This document shows positions 18,818 to 26,789 of a DNA stretch of 64,000 bases, one piece after another; the first letter of the stretch is position 1; each line of letters begins with the position of its first letter. The translations under genes and the position numbers were made by a program. The notes under the pieces are model-generated. The model saw only the letters and a program-made list of their open reading frames with translations, had not been told where the DNA came from and made no database searches. Source of the DNA: Alicycliphilus denitrificans K601 (GTDB lineage: Bacteria > Pseudomonadota > Gammaproteobacteria > Burkholderiales > Burkholderiaceae_C); assembly GCF_000204645.1 (NCBI RefSeq), contig NC_015422.1, positions 4,047,001 to 4,111,000 on the forward strand, read 5' to 3'.

Positions 18818-20262
18818 GAGCGGGGCTCCTTCATGCGTTCCAGGCTTGCGGCTTGGCGCATGGCGCGCAGCACGACGACGACGAACAGCAGTCCGCCGAT
18901 GATGGCGATCAGGCCGCCCAGACCCATCAGGCCCATGCCGGCGATCTCGGCCGTGCTGCGCAGCACCTGCTCGGCGCCGGCCACCTTGCGCTGCACGCCG
19001 TAGCCGCCCGACCAGACCAGCCCGACGATGTGCATCAGCTGCCCCATGCCGTACAGCCAGGGCTGCCAGGTGGCCAGGCGGCCTTGCGGCGCCTGGTAGC
19101 CGAGGGCGGGCAGGATGCGGTACACGGCACCCATGAGCGCCAGCGTCACGCCCACGATGCAGCCGTGGTAGTGCGCCGGGATGCGCACGTTGCTGCCCTG
19201 GATGAAAACGCCAATCATGCCCCCGGCGGCAAACAGCAGCACAGAGGACAGCAGTGCCGCGCGCAGCGGGCGCAAGGCGGTGTCCAGGCGGCGCAGCGAC
19301 AGCACGCCCAGCACCGCGGCCAGGCCCACGGGCACGATGGCCGGGCCGCCGCCCAGGCGCATGGCCCAGGTCAACAGGTTGCGGTGCTCGACCGAGGCCA
19401 CGTCGTGCGCCAGGTAGGCATAGGGCGTGCTGAAGACGCCGGCCAGTGCCAGCAGGAACAGCAGCAGCGTGACGCGCGGGCTCAGGACGATGCGCGCGCC
19501 GCAGGCGCTGGCCAGCCACAGCCAGGCCACCAGCATGAGCAGCGTCCAGGTGAACTGCAGCGCATGGCCGCCGCCCCAGAACAGGATTTCGTAATACGCC
19601 TTGCCGTGCAGGCTGATGGGCAGCACCAGCCATGACCAGGCAAAGCACAGCAGCGCCACTGCGGTGGCGATGGCGGCCGCGCTGAGGCCGAAATGCAGCG
19701 CCCCGCGGCCGTCATAGCCCAGCCCCAGCCGCGGTGCCGCCAGCAGTCCGCGCAGCACCAGCAGGGCCGTGCCCAGGGCAAACACCACCAGACCGGCGAG
19801 GAACAGCGGCGATTCCAGCACCGGGATGTAGTTCGCCATGATGGGCTCGCCAGGGTCTACAAAGGGCGACAGTGCCATGGCCAGCGTGCCGCCGCCGGTC
19901 ACCCACAGCGCCAGCCAGCCCAGGCCTTGCGCACGCGGATGGCCATGTAGGCTCCATAGCAGCCCGGCCATGGCGACGAACCACACCAGCACCGACAGGT
20001 CCACGTGCAGCACCAGGGAGATATGGAAGAAATTGGCCGCCGGCAGCCATTGGTTCACGTAGGGCGTGCGCGAGACCACGAGCAGCACGGAAAACAGGCC
20101 GGACCCTATCAAGGCCGCCAGGCCCAGCCACAGCCAGCCACGCGCCAGGGGCAGGCGGCCGTCGTGCGGCAGGCTGAGCTGGTAGCTGGCCCCGGGGCGC
20201 GCCGCCGGCGGGCTGGCGGCGGGCTTGGCGGTCCGGCCGGGGAAGGTGGTGTTGGCACTCAT
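18814..20262 (-). CDS. divergent heme-copper oxidase-like subunit I, atypical CuB site
   Basis: 482 residues, about twelve hydrophobic segments. It keeps the heme-ligand pattern of heme-copper subunit I: His86 in the second helix region (VLHVDLS) and the paired His364/His366 (IPAHYHG). Helix VI has GGGH (His233) but nothing like GHPxVY: position +4 is Phe237. The helix VII segment that aligns with STP..HH in B-family enzymes reads STPYAYLAHD, so the vicinal His pair that binds CuB is missing; His286 and His293 are nearby. It may be a heme-only electron carrier or an unusual reductase. Overlaps of 4 bp on both sides show tight coupling. Confidence 0.8.
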   Translation of the reverse strand: MSANTTFPGRTAKPAASPPAARPGASYQLSLPHDGRLPLARGWLWLGLAALIGSGLFSVLLVVSRTPYVNQWLPAANFFHISLVLHVDLSVLVWFVAMAGLLWSLHGHPRAQGLGWLALWVTGGGTLAMALSPFVDPGEPIMANYIPVLESPLFLAGLVVFALGTALLVLRGLLAAPRLGLGYDGRGALHFGLSAAAIATAVALLCFAWSWLVLPISLHGKAYYEILFWGGGHALQFTWTLLMLVAWLWLASACGARIVLSPRVTLLLFLLALAGVFSTPYAYLAHDVASVEHRNLLTWAMRLGGGPAIVPVGLAAVLGVLSLRRLDTALRPLRAALLSSVLLFAAGGMIGVFIQGSNVRIPAHYHGCIVGVTLALMGAVYRILPALGYQAPQGRLATWQPWLYGMGQLMHIVGLVWSGGYGVQRKVAGAEQVLRSTAEIAGMGLMGLGGLIAIIGGLLFVVVVLRAMRQAASLERMKEPRS

Positions 20263-20762
20263 TGCAGAACGATGCCTCCCTTGTCCGGGTTGAAGTCGAT
20301 CACCAGCACCTGCGCGGGCTGCAGCGTAACGGTTCGTTCCAGCTGGTGGGTTTGCGCAGAGGCGCTCTGGCTGTCCTTGAGGCGCACGGCGATCCTGTGT
20401 TCGCCCGCGGCAACGTTGAACCGCTGGTACAGCGTGGAGGCGCCGTCGCGCGATAGGCCCGCGGGAGGGGCGTTCTGGTCGAGCACGGTCTGGCCGTCGA
20501 TGTCCACCGCGATGTGCACGGGCGAACGCTCGCGCTCGCACTTCATGGCCTTGCGCATGTTGGGGGCCATCTTGGCCTGTTCCTCGGCCGTGTAGGGGCG
20601 GCATTCGGCCAGGCGCGCGCCATGGTGGATGAAGCTGACCTTGACCTGCGCCATCCCGTCTGGCAGCGGATGGTAGACCGGCCAGCGTGAAAACACGCCC
20701 AGCGCCAGCGCGAAGCTGCCGTACAGCAGTGCCTGGCCGGTCCAGTTGAGTGCGCGGTTCAT
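20259..20762 (-). CDS. membrane-anchored accessory protein of unknown function
   Basis: 167 residues. A single N-terminal hydrophobic helix (LLYGSFALALGVFSRW, about 12-27) is followed by a soluble domain predicted to face the periplasm, with two Cys (near 54 and 75), a charged ECRPYTAEEQAKM segment, and a C-terminal beta-rich part ending VLVIDFNPDKGG. I recognise no family. It sits between the cytochrome b-MvhD fusion and the divergent subunit I, overlapping both by a few bases, with AGGAG upstream. A role as assembly factor or small subunit is inferred only from position. Confidence 0.75.
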   Translation of the reverse strand: MNRALNWTGQALLYGSFALALGVFSRWPVYHPLPDGMAQVKVSFIHHGARLAECRPYTAEEQAKMAPNMRKAMKCERERSPVHIAVDIDGQTVLDQNAPPAGLSRDGASTLYQRFNVAAGEHRIAVRLKDSQSASAQTHQLERTVTLQPAQVLVIDFNPDKGGIVLQ

Positions 20763-22342
20763 CTATGGCTCTCCTCAGAAGCAGGGTGTGCGCCGGGCTG
20801 GCAGCGCTGGCGCAAGGCGTCCAGCGCCGCGGCCAGCGCGGGTTCGTCGCCCGTGTCGGTCCAGGCCACATCCCAGCGGTCGTGCGGCACCGACTGGCGC
20901 AGGTGGGGCTCTCTCTCGCCCGTCAGGCGCTGCTCCGTCCAGCGCTGCCCCAGGCGGAACGCGCAGCCGCCGGCGCGGCAGCCGTTGACCAGCACGGCGT
21001 CGGCTCCGGCGCGCAGGGCGTATTCGATGAACGAAGGGGGCAGGGCGCCGGCGCATACCAGCTTGAAATGGAGCACGTCGGGCGCATCCAGTCGACCTCG
21101 TGCCCCCTGGTCGCAGCCGAAGACCACCAGGCGCATGGGCCCGGGCAGGGCGCGCAGGCCGTCCACCAGCTGCCGGCGCAGTGCGTGGACGGGCCATTGC
21201 GGCATGTCTATGCCCGTCACCAGCTGCTCGGCGCTGCGAAAGGGGGTGGACGAAGGGCAGGAGCCGGCGCAGATGCCGCAGCTCGCGCACAGGTCGGCGC
21301 GGACCTGCGCCAGGCGCATGCCCGGCTTGCCGTTGGGGTGCGCCACCATGGTGATGGCCGAATAGGGGCAGTCATCGAAGCAGCGCGCGCAGCCGCTGCA
21401 GTGCTCGGGGTAGACCACGGCGACCGCCTGGCGCGTTGCCGTGGGCAGGAATGGCGGTAATGCCAGCAGCACGAAGGCCAGGCCCAGCAGCACCCAGACC
21501 GTCGTCGGGGAGGTGGCATCCATCAGCGGATGGATGAACAGCAGCCACCAGTCCAGCGCCAGCGTGGTGGGCAGGCTGCCCAGGTCCGCCGGGCCCTGGC
21601 TGTGCACCGGCAGCGCCAGCGCCAGTGCCAGCAATACGGCCAGGGTGCTGCCTGCCAGGGGCCGGGGTGGAAACACCTTGGCCAGGCTGATGCGCTGGAT
21701 GTGGAACCACAGGCCGAAGACCGCCAGCAGCGGGACCCCGATGTGGATAAAGATGAACAGGGTGAACAGCCGGTCGCTCAGGCTCGCGTCGCCCAGGAAA
21801 TTGCGTGCCAGGGGCGCGGCGAGGAAGGGGAGCGCGTCCAGCCATTCGGCCGTGGCCACCACCGAGTACTGGCCCAGGCGGTCCCAGTTGAGCCAGAAGC
21901 CCCCCACGGCGCTGACGAAGACCAGACCGACCAGCGGCACGCCCGTCCACCAGATCATCCTGCGCCAGTGCCGGTAGCGTCCCAGCAGCCATTCGCGCAC
22001 GATGTGCAGCCCCATCACGAGCACGAAGGCGTCGGCCGCGTAGCGGTGCAGCCCGCGCAGGGCGGTGCCCAGCATCCACGGCACGTCCGCCAGCGACGCG
22101 ATCGACCGGTAGGCCCCGGCCGCCGAAGTGTCCAGGACGATGAACAGGATGCTGCCGCTGGCCACCAGAAGCCACAGCAGCAGAAAGCCCAGTGCGCCCA
22201 GTTGCTTGAGGGGATTGCCCGCGCTGCCAAAGGCCGCGTCGAAGCCATGCTCCAACGCACGGTAGGCATTGGCAAGGCGTGGCAGCGGTGGCGGTGACGT
22301 GCTGTGCCCCGTGGGGTCGAGGGCTGAACCTGGCAAAGACAT
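20759..22342 (-). CDS. cytochrome b - 2x[4Fe-4S] - MvhD-domain fusion protein
   Basis: 527 residues. Residues 1-300 are a cytochrome b module with His99/His113 and His200/His214, paralogous to that of the FNR fusion (both share a PPRP..PVHSQG stretch after the fourth His). Residues 310-365 hold two [4Fe-4S] motifs (Cys315/318/321/325 and Cys352/355/358/362). Residues 400-480 match the MvhD/FlpD iron-sulfur subunit (Cys410, Cys430, Cys455, Cys460; the CRAGGC motif), known from heterodisulfide reductase-hydrogenase complexes. No hydrogenase is encoded here, so MvhD probably just relays electrons. The first half of the ORF track frame (to 22522) overlaps the SCO gene; I start at ATG 22342. Confidence 0.87.
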   Translation of the reverse strand: MSLPGSALDPTGHSTSPPPLPRLANAYRALEHGFDAAFGSAGNPLKQLGALGFLLLWLLVASGSILFIVLDTSAAGAYRSIASLADVPWMLGTALRGLHRYAADAFVLVMGLHIVREWLLGRYRHWRRMIWWTGVPLVGLVFVSAVGGFWLNWDRLGQYSVVATAEWLDALPFLAAPLARNFLGDASLSDRLFTLFIFIHIGVPLLAVFGLWFHIQRISLAKVFPPRPLAGSTLAVLLALALALPVHSQGPADLGSLPTTLALDWWLLFIHPLMDATSPTTVWVLLGLAFVLLALPPFLPTATRQAVAVVYPEHCSGCARCFDDCPYSAITMVAHPNGKPGMRLAQVRADLCASCGICAGSCPSSTPFRSAEQLVTGIDMPQWPVHALRRQLVDGLRALPGPMRLVVFGCDQGARGRLDAPDVLHFKLVCAGALPPSFIEYALRAGADAVLVNGCRAGGCAFRLGQRWTEQRLTGEREPHLRQSVPHDRWDVAWTDTGDEPALAAALDALRQRCQPGAHPASEESHR

Positions 22343-22356
22343 GACTACGGGGCGCG

Positions 22357-23214
22357 TCAGGCGTTGCGCGTTCCCTTGTGGCGGGCGCTCTTGCGGCTGG
22401 AACGCCATTCGTTGATGAAGAAGATCATCATCGCGATGAAGAAGGTCACTCCGCCGGCGATCTGTATCGGCAGGGTGTAGTCCACCTTGTAGGCGCCGGT
22501 CTTGGGGTCGTAGACGGTGCACAGGATGCGCACGCGGTCGAGCAGCTGGTCGACCAGTTCGTTGGACTCGACGGGCGTGCCCGCCAGCAGCATCTTCAGG
22601 GGCTCGCCCAGTTCAGCCGGGACCAGGCTCTCGCCATAGACCTGGCGCACGATGCGCCCCTCGGCATCGAGGATGGAGACCTGCAGCACATGGTCGAACC
22701 CGGCAGGCGTGGCCTGGAAGACGAAGCCGAAATCCTGCGCCAGGGCGGGTACGATGGCCCCGGGCGGGCTCAGGAACTCCCAGTTGGGCTGGCGGATGCC
22801 GTACTGCGTGGCGAAGGCTTTGAGCGCCTGCGGCGAGTCGGCCGGCTGGTTGAAGCCTATGCTCACCACGTTGAACTGGTTCGGTCCCACGCTTTTCTGC
22901 AGGCCCTCCACGGTTTCCTGCAGCGAGCGCGTGGTGGTGGGGCAGACCTGGAAGCACCCGGTGTAGATGAAGCTCACCAGCAGCGGCTTGCCACGGTACG
23001 ACGCGAGGGATACGGGCTGGCCTTCGCGGTTCAGGAGGATGTGCTCGCCGACCTTGCGGCCGATGGCTGCCTGGCTGGCGCGCAGCGCCGCCTCACGGTC
23101 GAGCCCCAGATCGGCAGAGCCGTCGGTGGATGCCATGGCCGGCAGAGCCAGAGCCAGCCCCAGAGCGCATGAAGCGACTCCCCGGAGCAGACGTGGCGGC
23201 AGCGACCAGACCAT
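22357..23214 (-). CDS. SCO1/SenC/PrrC family copper chaperone with C-terminal membrane helix
   Basis: 285 residues. Signal peptide (LRGVASCALGLALALPAMA), then a thioredoxin fold with the copper-binding CxxxC (Cys87, Cys91 in TGCFQVCP) and the distal His in FDHVLQV. Unlike most SCO proteins it has an extra C-terminal helix (IAGGVTFFIAMMIFFI). SCO proteins load copper into the CuA site of subunit II, which is encoded three genes upstream and has all CuA ligands. ATG 23214 has GAGGG eight bases upstream; a GTG at 23223 is the alternative. Confidence 0.92.
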   Translation of the reverse strand: MVWSLPPRLLRGVASCALGLALALPAMASTDGSADLGLDREAALRASQAAIGRKVGEHILLNREGQPVSLASYRGKPLLVSFIYTGCFQVCPTTTRSLQETVEGLQKSVGPNQFNVVSIGFNQPADSPQALKAFATQYGIRQPNWEFLSPPGAIVPALAQDFGFVFQATPAGFDHVLQVSILDAEGRIVRQVYGESLVPAELGEPLKMLLAGTPVESNELVDQLLDRVRILCTVYDPKTGAYKVDYTLPIQIAGGVTFFIAMMIFFINEWRSSRKSARHKGTRNA

Positions 23215-23231
23215 GGCGGTCACCCTCTATG

Positions 23232-24134
23232 TCACCGCAGCGCGGCATCCAGGCAGGCGGCGACCAGCAGGACACTCAGTTGCACCAGCGATGCGAAGAA
23301 CGATCCCATGGCGGCGGCGCGGTCTTCGGGCCTGCGCGCCAGCTGCCAGGACTTGTACACGAAGTGCACGCCCCCCGCCAGCGCGCCTAGGCCGTACACC
23401 GGGCCGGCGCCATAGGTCAGCGGCGTGAGCGATGCGATGAACAGCAGCGTGGTGCAGAGCAGCACGGTGCGCGCCGCGCGCTTCGGCCCCACGACCACGG
23501 GCAGCATGGGGACGCCCGCCTGTGCGTAGTCGGCGCGGTTGGCGATCGCCAGGCTCCAGAAATGCGGCGGCGTCCACAGGAACAGCACCAGCGCCAGCAG
23601 CCAGGGCAGGGGGCCCAGGTCGGGATCGACCGCAGCTGCGCCGGCCAGCACGGCAAAGCTGCCAGCCAGGCCGCCGATGACGATGTTCATGGTCGTTCGG
23701 CGCTTGAGCCACAGGGTGTAGACCACGCCGTAGAAAAAGGCGCCCAGGAACACGTGCAGCGCCGCCGCACCGTTGAGCACCAGCCAGGCCGCCGCCACCG
23801 CCGCCGCCAGCAGCGCCACCATCAGGACCAGCCAGACCGGATGGTGGGGCAGTGCGCCGGTGGCGAAGGCCCGCCGGCTGGTGCGCTTCATCAGGCGGTC
23901 GCTCTCGTACTCGACGTACTGATTGAAGGCCCCCGCGCTGGCCGAGGCCAGCAGCACGGACAACGCCAGCACCAGCGTCTCCGCCCAGCTGGGCGCGGGC
24001 CCCGGCGTGATGGCCATGCCCACGAGCGCGGTGATCATGATCAGCATGCCGATACGCAGTTTGAACAGCGAGATGACGTCGCGTGTCACCTGCGCCGCGT
24101 TGCGCGTGGCGGGCTTGAGCGTTGTGGTGTGCAT
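23232..24134 (-). CDS. ctaB: protoheme IX farnesyltransferase (heme O synthase)
   Basis: 300 residues of the UbiA prenyltransferase superfamily with about nine membrane helices. The substrate-binding Asp-rich motif appears as NQYVEYESDRLMKRT, and the second conserved loop as LWTPPHFWSLAI. It converts heme B to heme O; CtaA, encoded divergently at 26790, would convert heme O to heme A. Together they imply a heme O or heme A cofactor for the oxidase-like complex in this operon. It lies 17 bp after subunit I. A longer upstream frame overlaps subunit I and is rejected. Confidence 0.94.
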   Translation of the reverse strand: MHTTTLKPATRNAAQVTRDVISLFKLRIGMLIMITALVGMAITPGPAPSWAETLVLALSVLLASASAGAFNQYVEYESDRLMKRTSRRAFATGALPHHPVWLVLMVALLAAAVAAAWLVLNGAAALHVFLGAFFYGVVYTLWLKRRTTMNIVIGGLAGSFAVLAGAAAVDPDLGPLPWLLALVLFLWTPPHFWSLAIANRADYAQAGVPMLPVVVGPKRAARTVLLCTTLLFIASLTPLTYGAGPVYGLGALAGGVHFVYKSWQLARRPEDRAAAMGSFFASLVQLSVLLVAACLDAALR

Positions 24135-24151
24135 GGCGGCTGCGCTCCGTG

Positions 24152-25852
24152 TCAGCTCAGGCTCCACAGCTGGCCGAGGTACTTCCAGTTGACGAAGTAG
24201 TACAGCACGAAGGCCACGAGGAAGAACATCGCCAGCACGAAGGTGCCGGGTGCGACGAAGCCGGCCGAGCCATAGGTCTGCGCAGCTGCCGTGGGGGCCG
24301 CGCGCGAGACCGGGGTGAACCTCGGGCTGGGTGCGCCGGCGTCCAGCCGCCTGCCCCACAGCAGCGAGCCCACGGTCACGTAGATGTAGATCGCGCCACC
24401 CGCGATGGCCGCCACGCCGGCGATGCCGACCAGCCCCATCATCAGGTAGGCCGCGCCGGGCCATTCATAGGCCAGGGCGTTGCCGCTGAAGGCCATGTCC
24501 CAGTGGCGGCGCGATACCCCCAGCGTGCCCGCGCCCATCATGACCAGGCAGAAGAAGTACATCGAGAAGCCGAACAGGTAGGGCTGCAGCTTGGCCAGGC
24601 CGGGCGCGATCATCTCGCGCTTGAACAGGGCCGGGATCAGGAAGTAGGTCAGCGCCATGAAGGTCAGCGTGGTGCCGACCACCACCGTGGCGTGGAAGTG
24701 ACCGGGCACGTAGATGGTGTTGTGGATCAGCAGGTTGAGCTGCTCGGTGCCCATCATCACCCCGGAGATGCCGCCCAGGAAGCCAAAGCCTATGAGCGCG
24801 ATAAACACGCCGGAGAATGTGGGGTTGCTCCAGGGGGCCTTGCGCAGCCATTCGAACAGGCCCTTGTTGTAACCCTTGGCGCGCTGGGCCACTTCCATGG
24901 CGCCGGGGATGGACAGGGCGTGGATCATGGAGCCGAGCACGGCGAAGTACATGAAGTAGCTGGTGTTGACAATCTTCCACTCGGTGCTGACGCCGGGGTC
25001 GGCCAGGATGTGGTGGGCGCTGGCCAACTGCAGGAACAGGATGTACAGCAGGAAGGCGCCACGGCTGACGCGCTCGGACATGGGCTTGGCACCGAAGGCG
25101 ATGGCGGCCACGGCGTACCAGATGGAGATGTGCGCGGCCACGTTGATCTGCTGCGAGGAGTGGCCGAAGGCCCACCAGACCACGCGGTAGACCAGCGGAT
25201 CGACGCTCTTGAGCAGGCCCACGGAGACGAGGAAGGTCGGCACCAGGATGAAGGCGCCCGACAGGATGGTGAACACCGCGATGATCGCGGCCGTCAGGGC
25301 GCCGAAGGTGACCAGGGGGATGGAGCCTTCGTAGGTCTTCTCGCGCTTGGCCACGACCAGCGTGCCGAAGAAGACGCCGCAGGCGACCAGCGCGCCGACG
25401 GCGAACAGGATCAGGCTCAGGTAGAACGACCAGTGCGCCATCATCGGCACATAGGAGGTCATCATCACGCTGGACTCGCCCTGGAACACCGTGATGTTGT
25501 TCCACACCGCGCCCACCAGCATCAGCACGAAGCCCGCCCAGGCTATCTTGGGCGTGGCGATGCGGCAGCGCAGCAGCGTCGATGAGGCGAAGTACAGCAC
25601 GGCGACTTCGAAGAAGATGATCCAGAAGATCAGCATGTCGATGCCGTGGGCCGTGAGCACCATGTAGAAGGTGTCGGCGGGCAGCCAGTGCACGGCGGGC
25701 CAGCGCGTGAGCACGACGCCGATGGCCAGCAGGCCGCCGACGAGCAGGGCCACCACGGCCATGAAGGCGTTGGCCATCATGAGTTTTTCGGCCTGGGCCT
25801 CGAATTGAAGGCCCGTGCGCGGGCAGGTACGGTAAGTGGTAGAGACGGCCAT
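24152..25852 (-). CDS. B-family (ba3-like) heme-copper subunit I, active-site Tyr replaced by Gln
   Basis: 566 residues, about 13 membrane helices. It aligns by eye along its length with the ba3 oxidase type: His69 (TAHGID), His231 (FGHSSQQ), vicinal His280/His281 (SAHHILADPG), His385/His387 (VPGHFH). So low-spin heme, CuB and high-spin heme ligands are all present. The GHPxVY motif that carries the cross-linked Tyr in oxygen reductases reads GHSSQQ, placing Gln235 at the Tyr position. Loss of this Tyr is typical of nitric oxide reductases of the superfamily, including CuA-containing B-family types. Function as NO reductase is inferred. GGGAG precedes the ATG. Confidence 0.9.
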   Translation of the reverse strand: MAVSTTYRTCPRTGLQFEAQAEKLMMANAFMAVVALLVGGLLAIGVVLTRWPAVHWLPADTFYMVLTAHGIDMLIFWIIFFEVAVLYFASSTLLRCRIATPKIAWAGFVLMLVGAVWNNITVFQGESSVMMTSYVPMMAHWSFYLSLILFAVGALVACGVFFGTLVVAKREKTYEGSIPLVTFGALTAAIIAVFTILSGAFILVPTFLVSVGLLKSVDPLVYRVVWWAFGHSSQQINVAAHISIWYAVAAIAFGAKPMSERVSRGAFLLYILFLQLASAHHILADPGVSTEWKIVNTSYFMYFAVLGSMIHALSIPGAMEVAQRAKGYNKGLFEWLRKAPWSNPTFSGVFIALIGFGFLGGISGVMMGTEQLNLLIHNTIYVPGHFHATVVVGTTLTFMALTYFLIPALFKREMIAPGLAKLQPYLFGFSMYFFCLVMMGAGTLGVSRRHWDMAFSGNALAYEWPGAAYLMMGLVGIAGVAAIAGGAIYIYVTVGSLLWGRRLDAGAPSPRFTPVSRAAPTAAAQTYGSAGFVAPGTFVLAMFFLVAFVLYYFVNWKYLGQLWSLS

Positions 25853-25865
25853 GACAATACTCCCC

Positions 25866-26405
25866 TTACTTCACGTAGATGCGGCCGAGCATCTCGTGGT
25901 GGCCGATGCCGCAGTATTCATTGCATATGACGGAAAAGGTGCCCGATTCATTGGGCGTGACCTTGATCACGTGCTCATAGCCCGGCACCACCTGGATGTT
26001 GATGTTGGTCGGCTGCAGCGAGAAGCCGTGGTTGTAGTCCATGGAGGTCAGGTGCAGCTTGTAGGTCTTGCCTTTTTCCAGCTCGAGAATCGGCCACCAG
26101 TTCCACAGGCGGCCGATCATGTAGACGTCGGCACCTTCGGGCGGGGCGACCACGGGAACCTTCTGTTCGGTCTCCGTGCGCACCGTCCATTTGTCCACGG
26201 CAGCCTGCGTCTGGGCGGTGAACTTCTCGGGCGTCGTCTTGTAGGTCTCGGTGGCCAGGTTCTGTTTGCCGTAGATGTGCCAGAACACCATCATGAAGAA
26301 CATGACCATGCACCAGATGAAGGAAATGGCGATCCAGATGCCTTCCACGCGATCGAGTGGATGCTTCCACCACAGCCGCTCCGAAGGGGGCAGTATTGCG
26401 CTCAT
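25866..26405 (-). CDS. cytochrome c oxidase-type subunit II with CuA site
   Basis: 179 residues. One membrane helix (about 22-44) anchors a periplasmic cupredoxin domain. All CuA ligands are visible: His126 (DYNHGFSL), Cys161, Cys165, His169 and Met172 in CNEYCGIGHHEM. The short length and single helix match B-family subunit II rather than the longer two-helix A-family form. It would accept electrons from a cytochrome c or other soluble donor and pass them to subunit I, 13 bp downstream. AAGGAG precedes the ATG. Confidence 0.93.
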   Translation of the reverse strand: MSAILPPSERLWWKHPLDRVEGIWIAISFIWCMVMFFMMVFWHIYGKQNLATETYKTTPEKFTAQTQAAVDKWTVRTETEQKVPVVAPPEGADVYMIGRLWNWWPILELEKGKTYKLHLTSMDYNHGFSLQPTNINIQVVPGYEHVIKVTPNESGTFSVICNEYCGIGHHEMLGRIYVK

Positions 26406-26418
26406 GGTGTAGCTCCTT

Positions 26419-26571
26419 TTACTTGGCCAATGGAATGGTCAAGATGTCGATCACGCCCCACAGGTTGTAGACAACCATGGGAATCATCACGCCCAAAAAC
26501 AGCAGTAGAAACGGGCTGTCCAGCAGCTGCTGTATGAGTGGAACCTTCTCGTCTTCATCGTCGTGGTGCAT
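26419..26571 (-). CDS. 50-residue single-helix membrane protein, first gene of the respiratory operon
   Basis: Too short for most gene finders. MHHDDEDEKVPLIQQLL is followed by one hydrophobic helix (FLLLFLGVMIPMVVYNLWGV, about 21-40) and ends in LTIPLAK. AAGGAG lies 7 bases before the ATG, and the stop is 13 bp before the subunit II start. Small single-helix subunits are common in ba3 and cbb3 oxidases; this is the likely counterpart. The acidic, His-containing N-terminus could touch a metal or a partner, but that is speculation. Confidence 0.75.
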   Translation of the reverse strand: MHHDDEDEKVPLIQQLLDSPFLLLFLGVMIPMVVYNLWGVIDILTIPLAK

Positions 26572-26789
26572 AGCTTTCTCCTTGGCACGCTTCTCGGTCC
26601 TTTGGATTCTTGACTTTGAAGGTCGGTTAAAACATGCGCTATGTCAAATCTTTGGCGTTGAAGGTCTTGGGTAAACCCTTTGCTTTGTATAAAAAATACG
26701 GTCTTGGCGACACTAATCGGGCGCCATTGCCTTGACATGCCTCATCTACCGGGAACACTGGCGCCCTCTGGCATCACCCCGTCACCACC
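26572..26789. promoter_or_regulatory. divergent control region of the respiratory operon and ctaA
   Basis: 218 bp, clearly richer in A/T than its surroundings. Visible elements: TTGACA on the minus strand (26642-26647 region) toward the operon; TTGGGT and TATAAA on the plus strand (about 26668-26692) toward ctaA; a direct repeat TTGAAGGTC (twice, about 35 bp apart); and a small inverted repeat ACAT-gcgct-ATGT. I do not find a clear FNR/Dnr box (TTGAT-N4-ATCAA). Which regulator acts is open. Confidence 0.45.

Noticed and set aside
16889..19648. Cytochrome b-FNR gene extended to a 919-residue protein
   Set aside because: The extra N-terminal part overlaps the upstream subunit I-like gene in another frame and has no homology; a GTG with AAGGAG at 18817 fits.
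20759..22342. A hydrogenase-linked or methanogen-type complex, because of the MvhD domain
   Set aside because: No hydrogenase, HdrA, HdrB or HdrC gene is in the window; the partners are oxidase-like.
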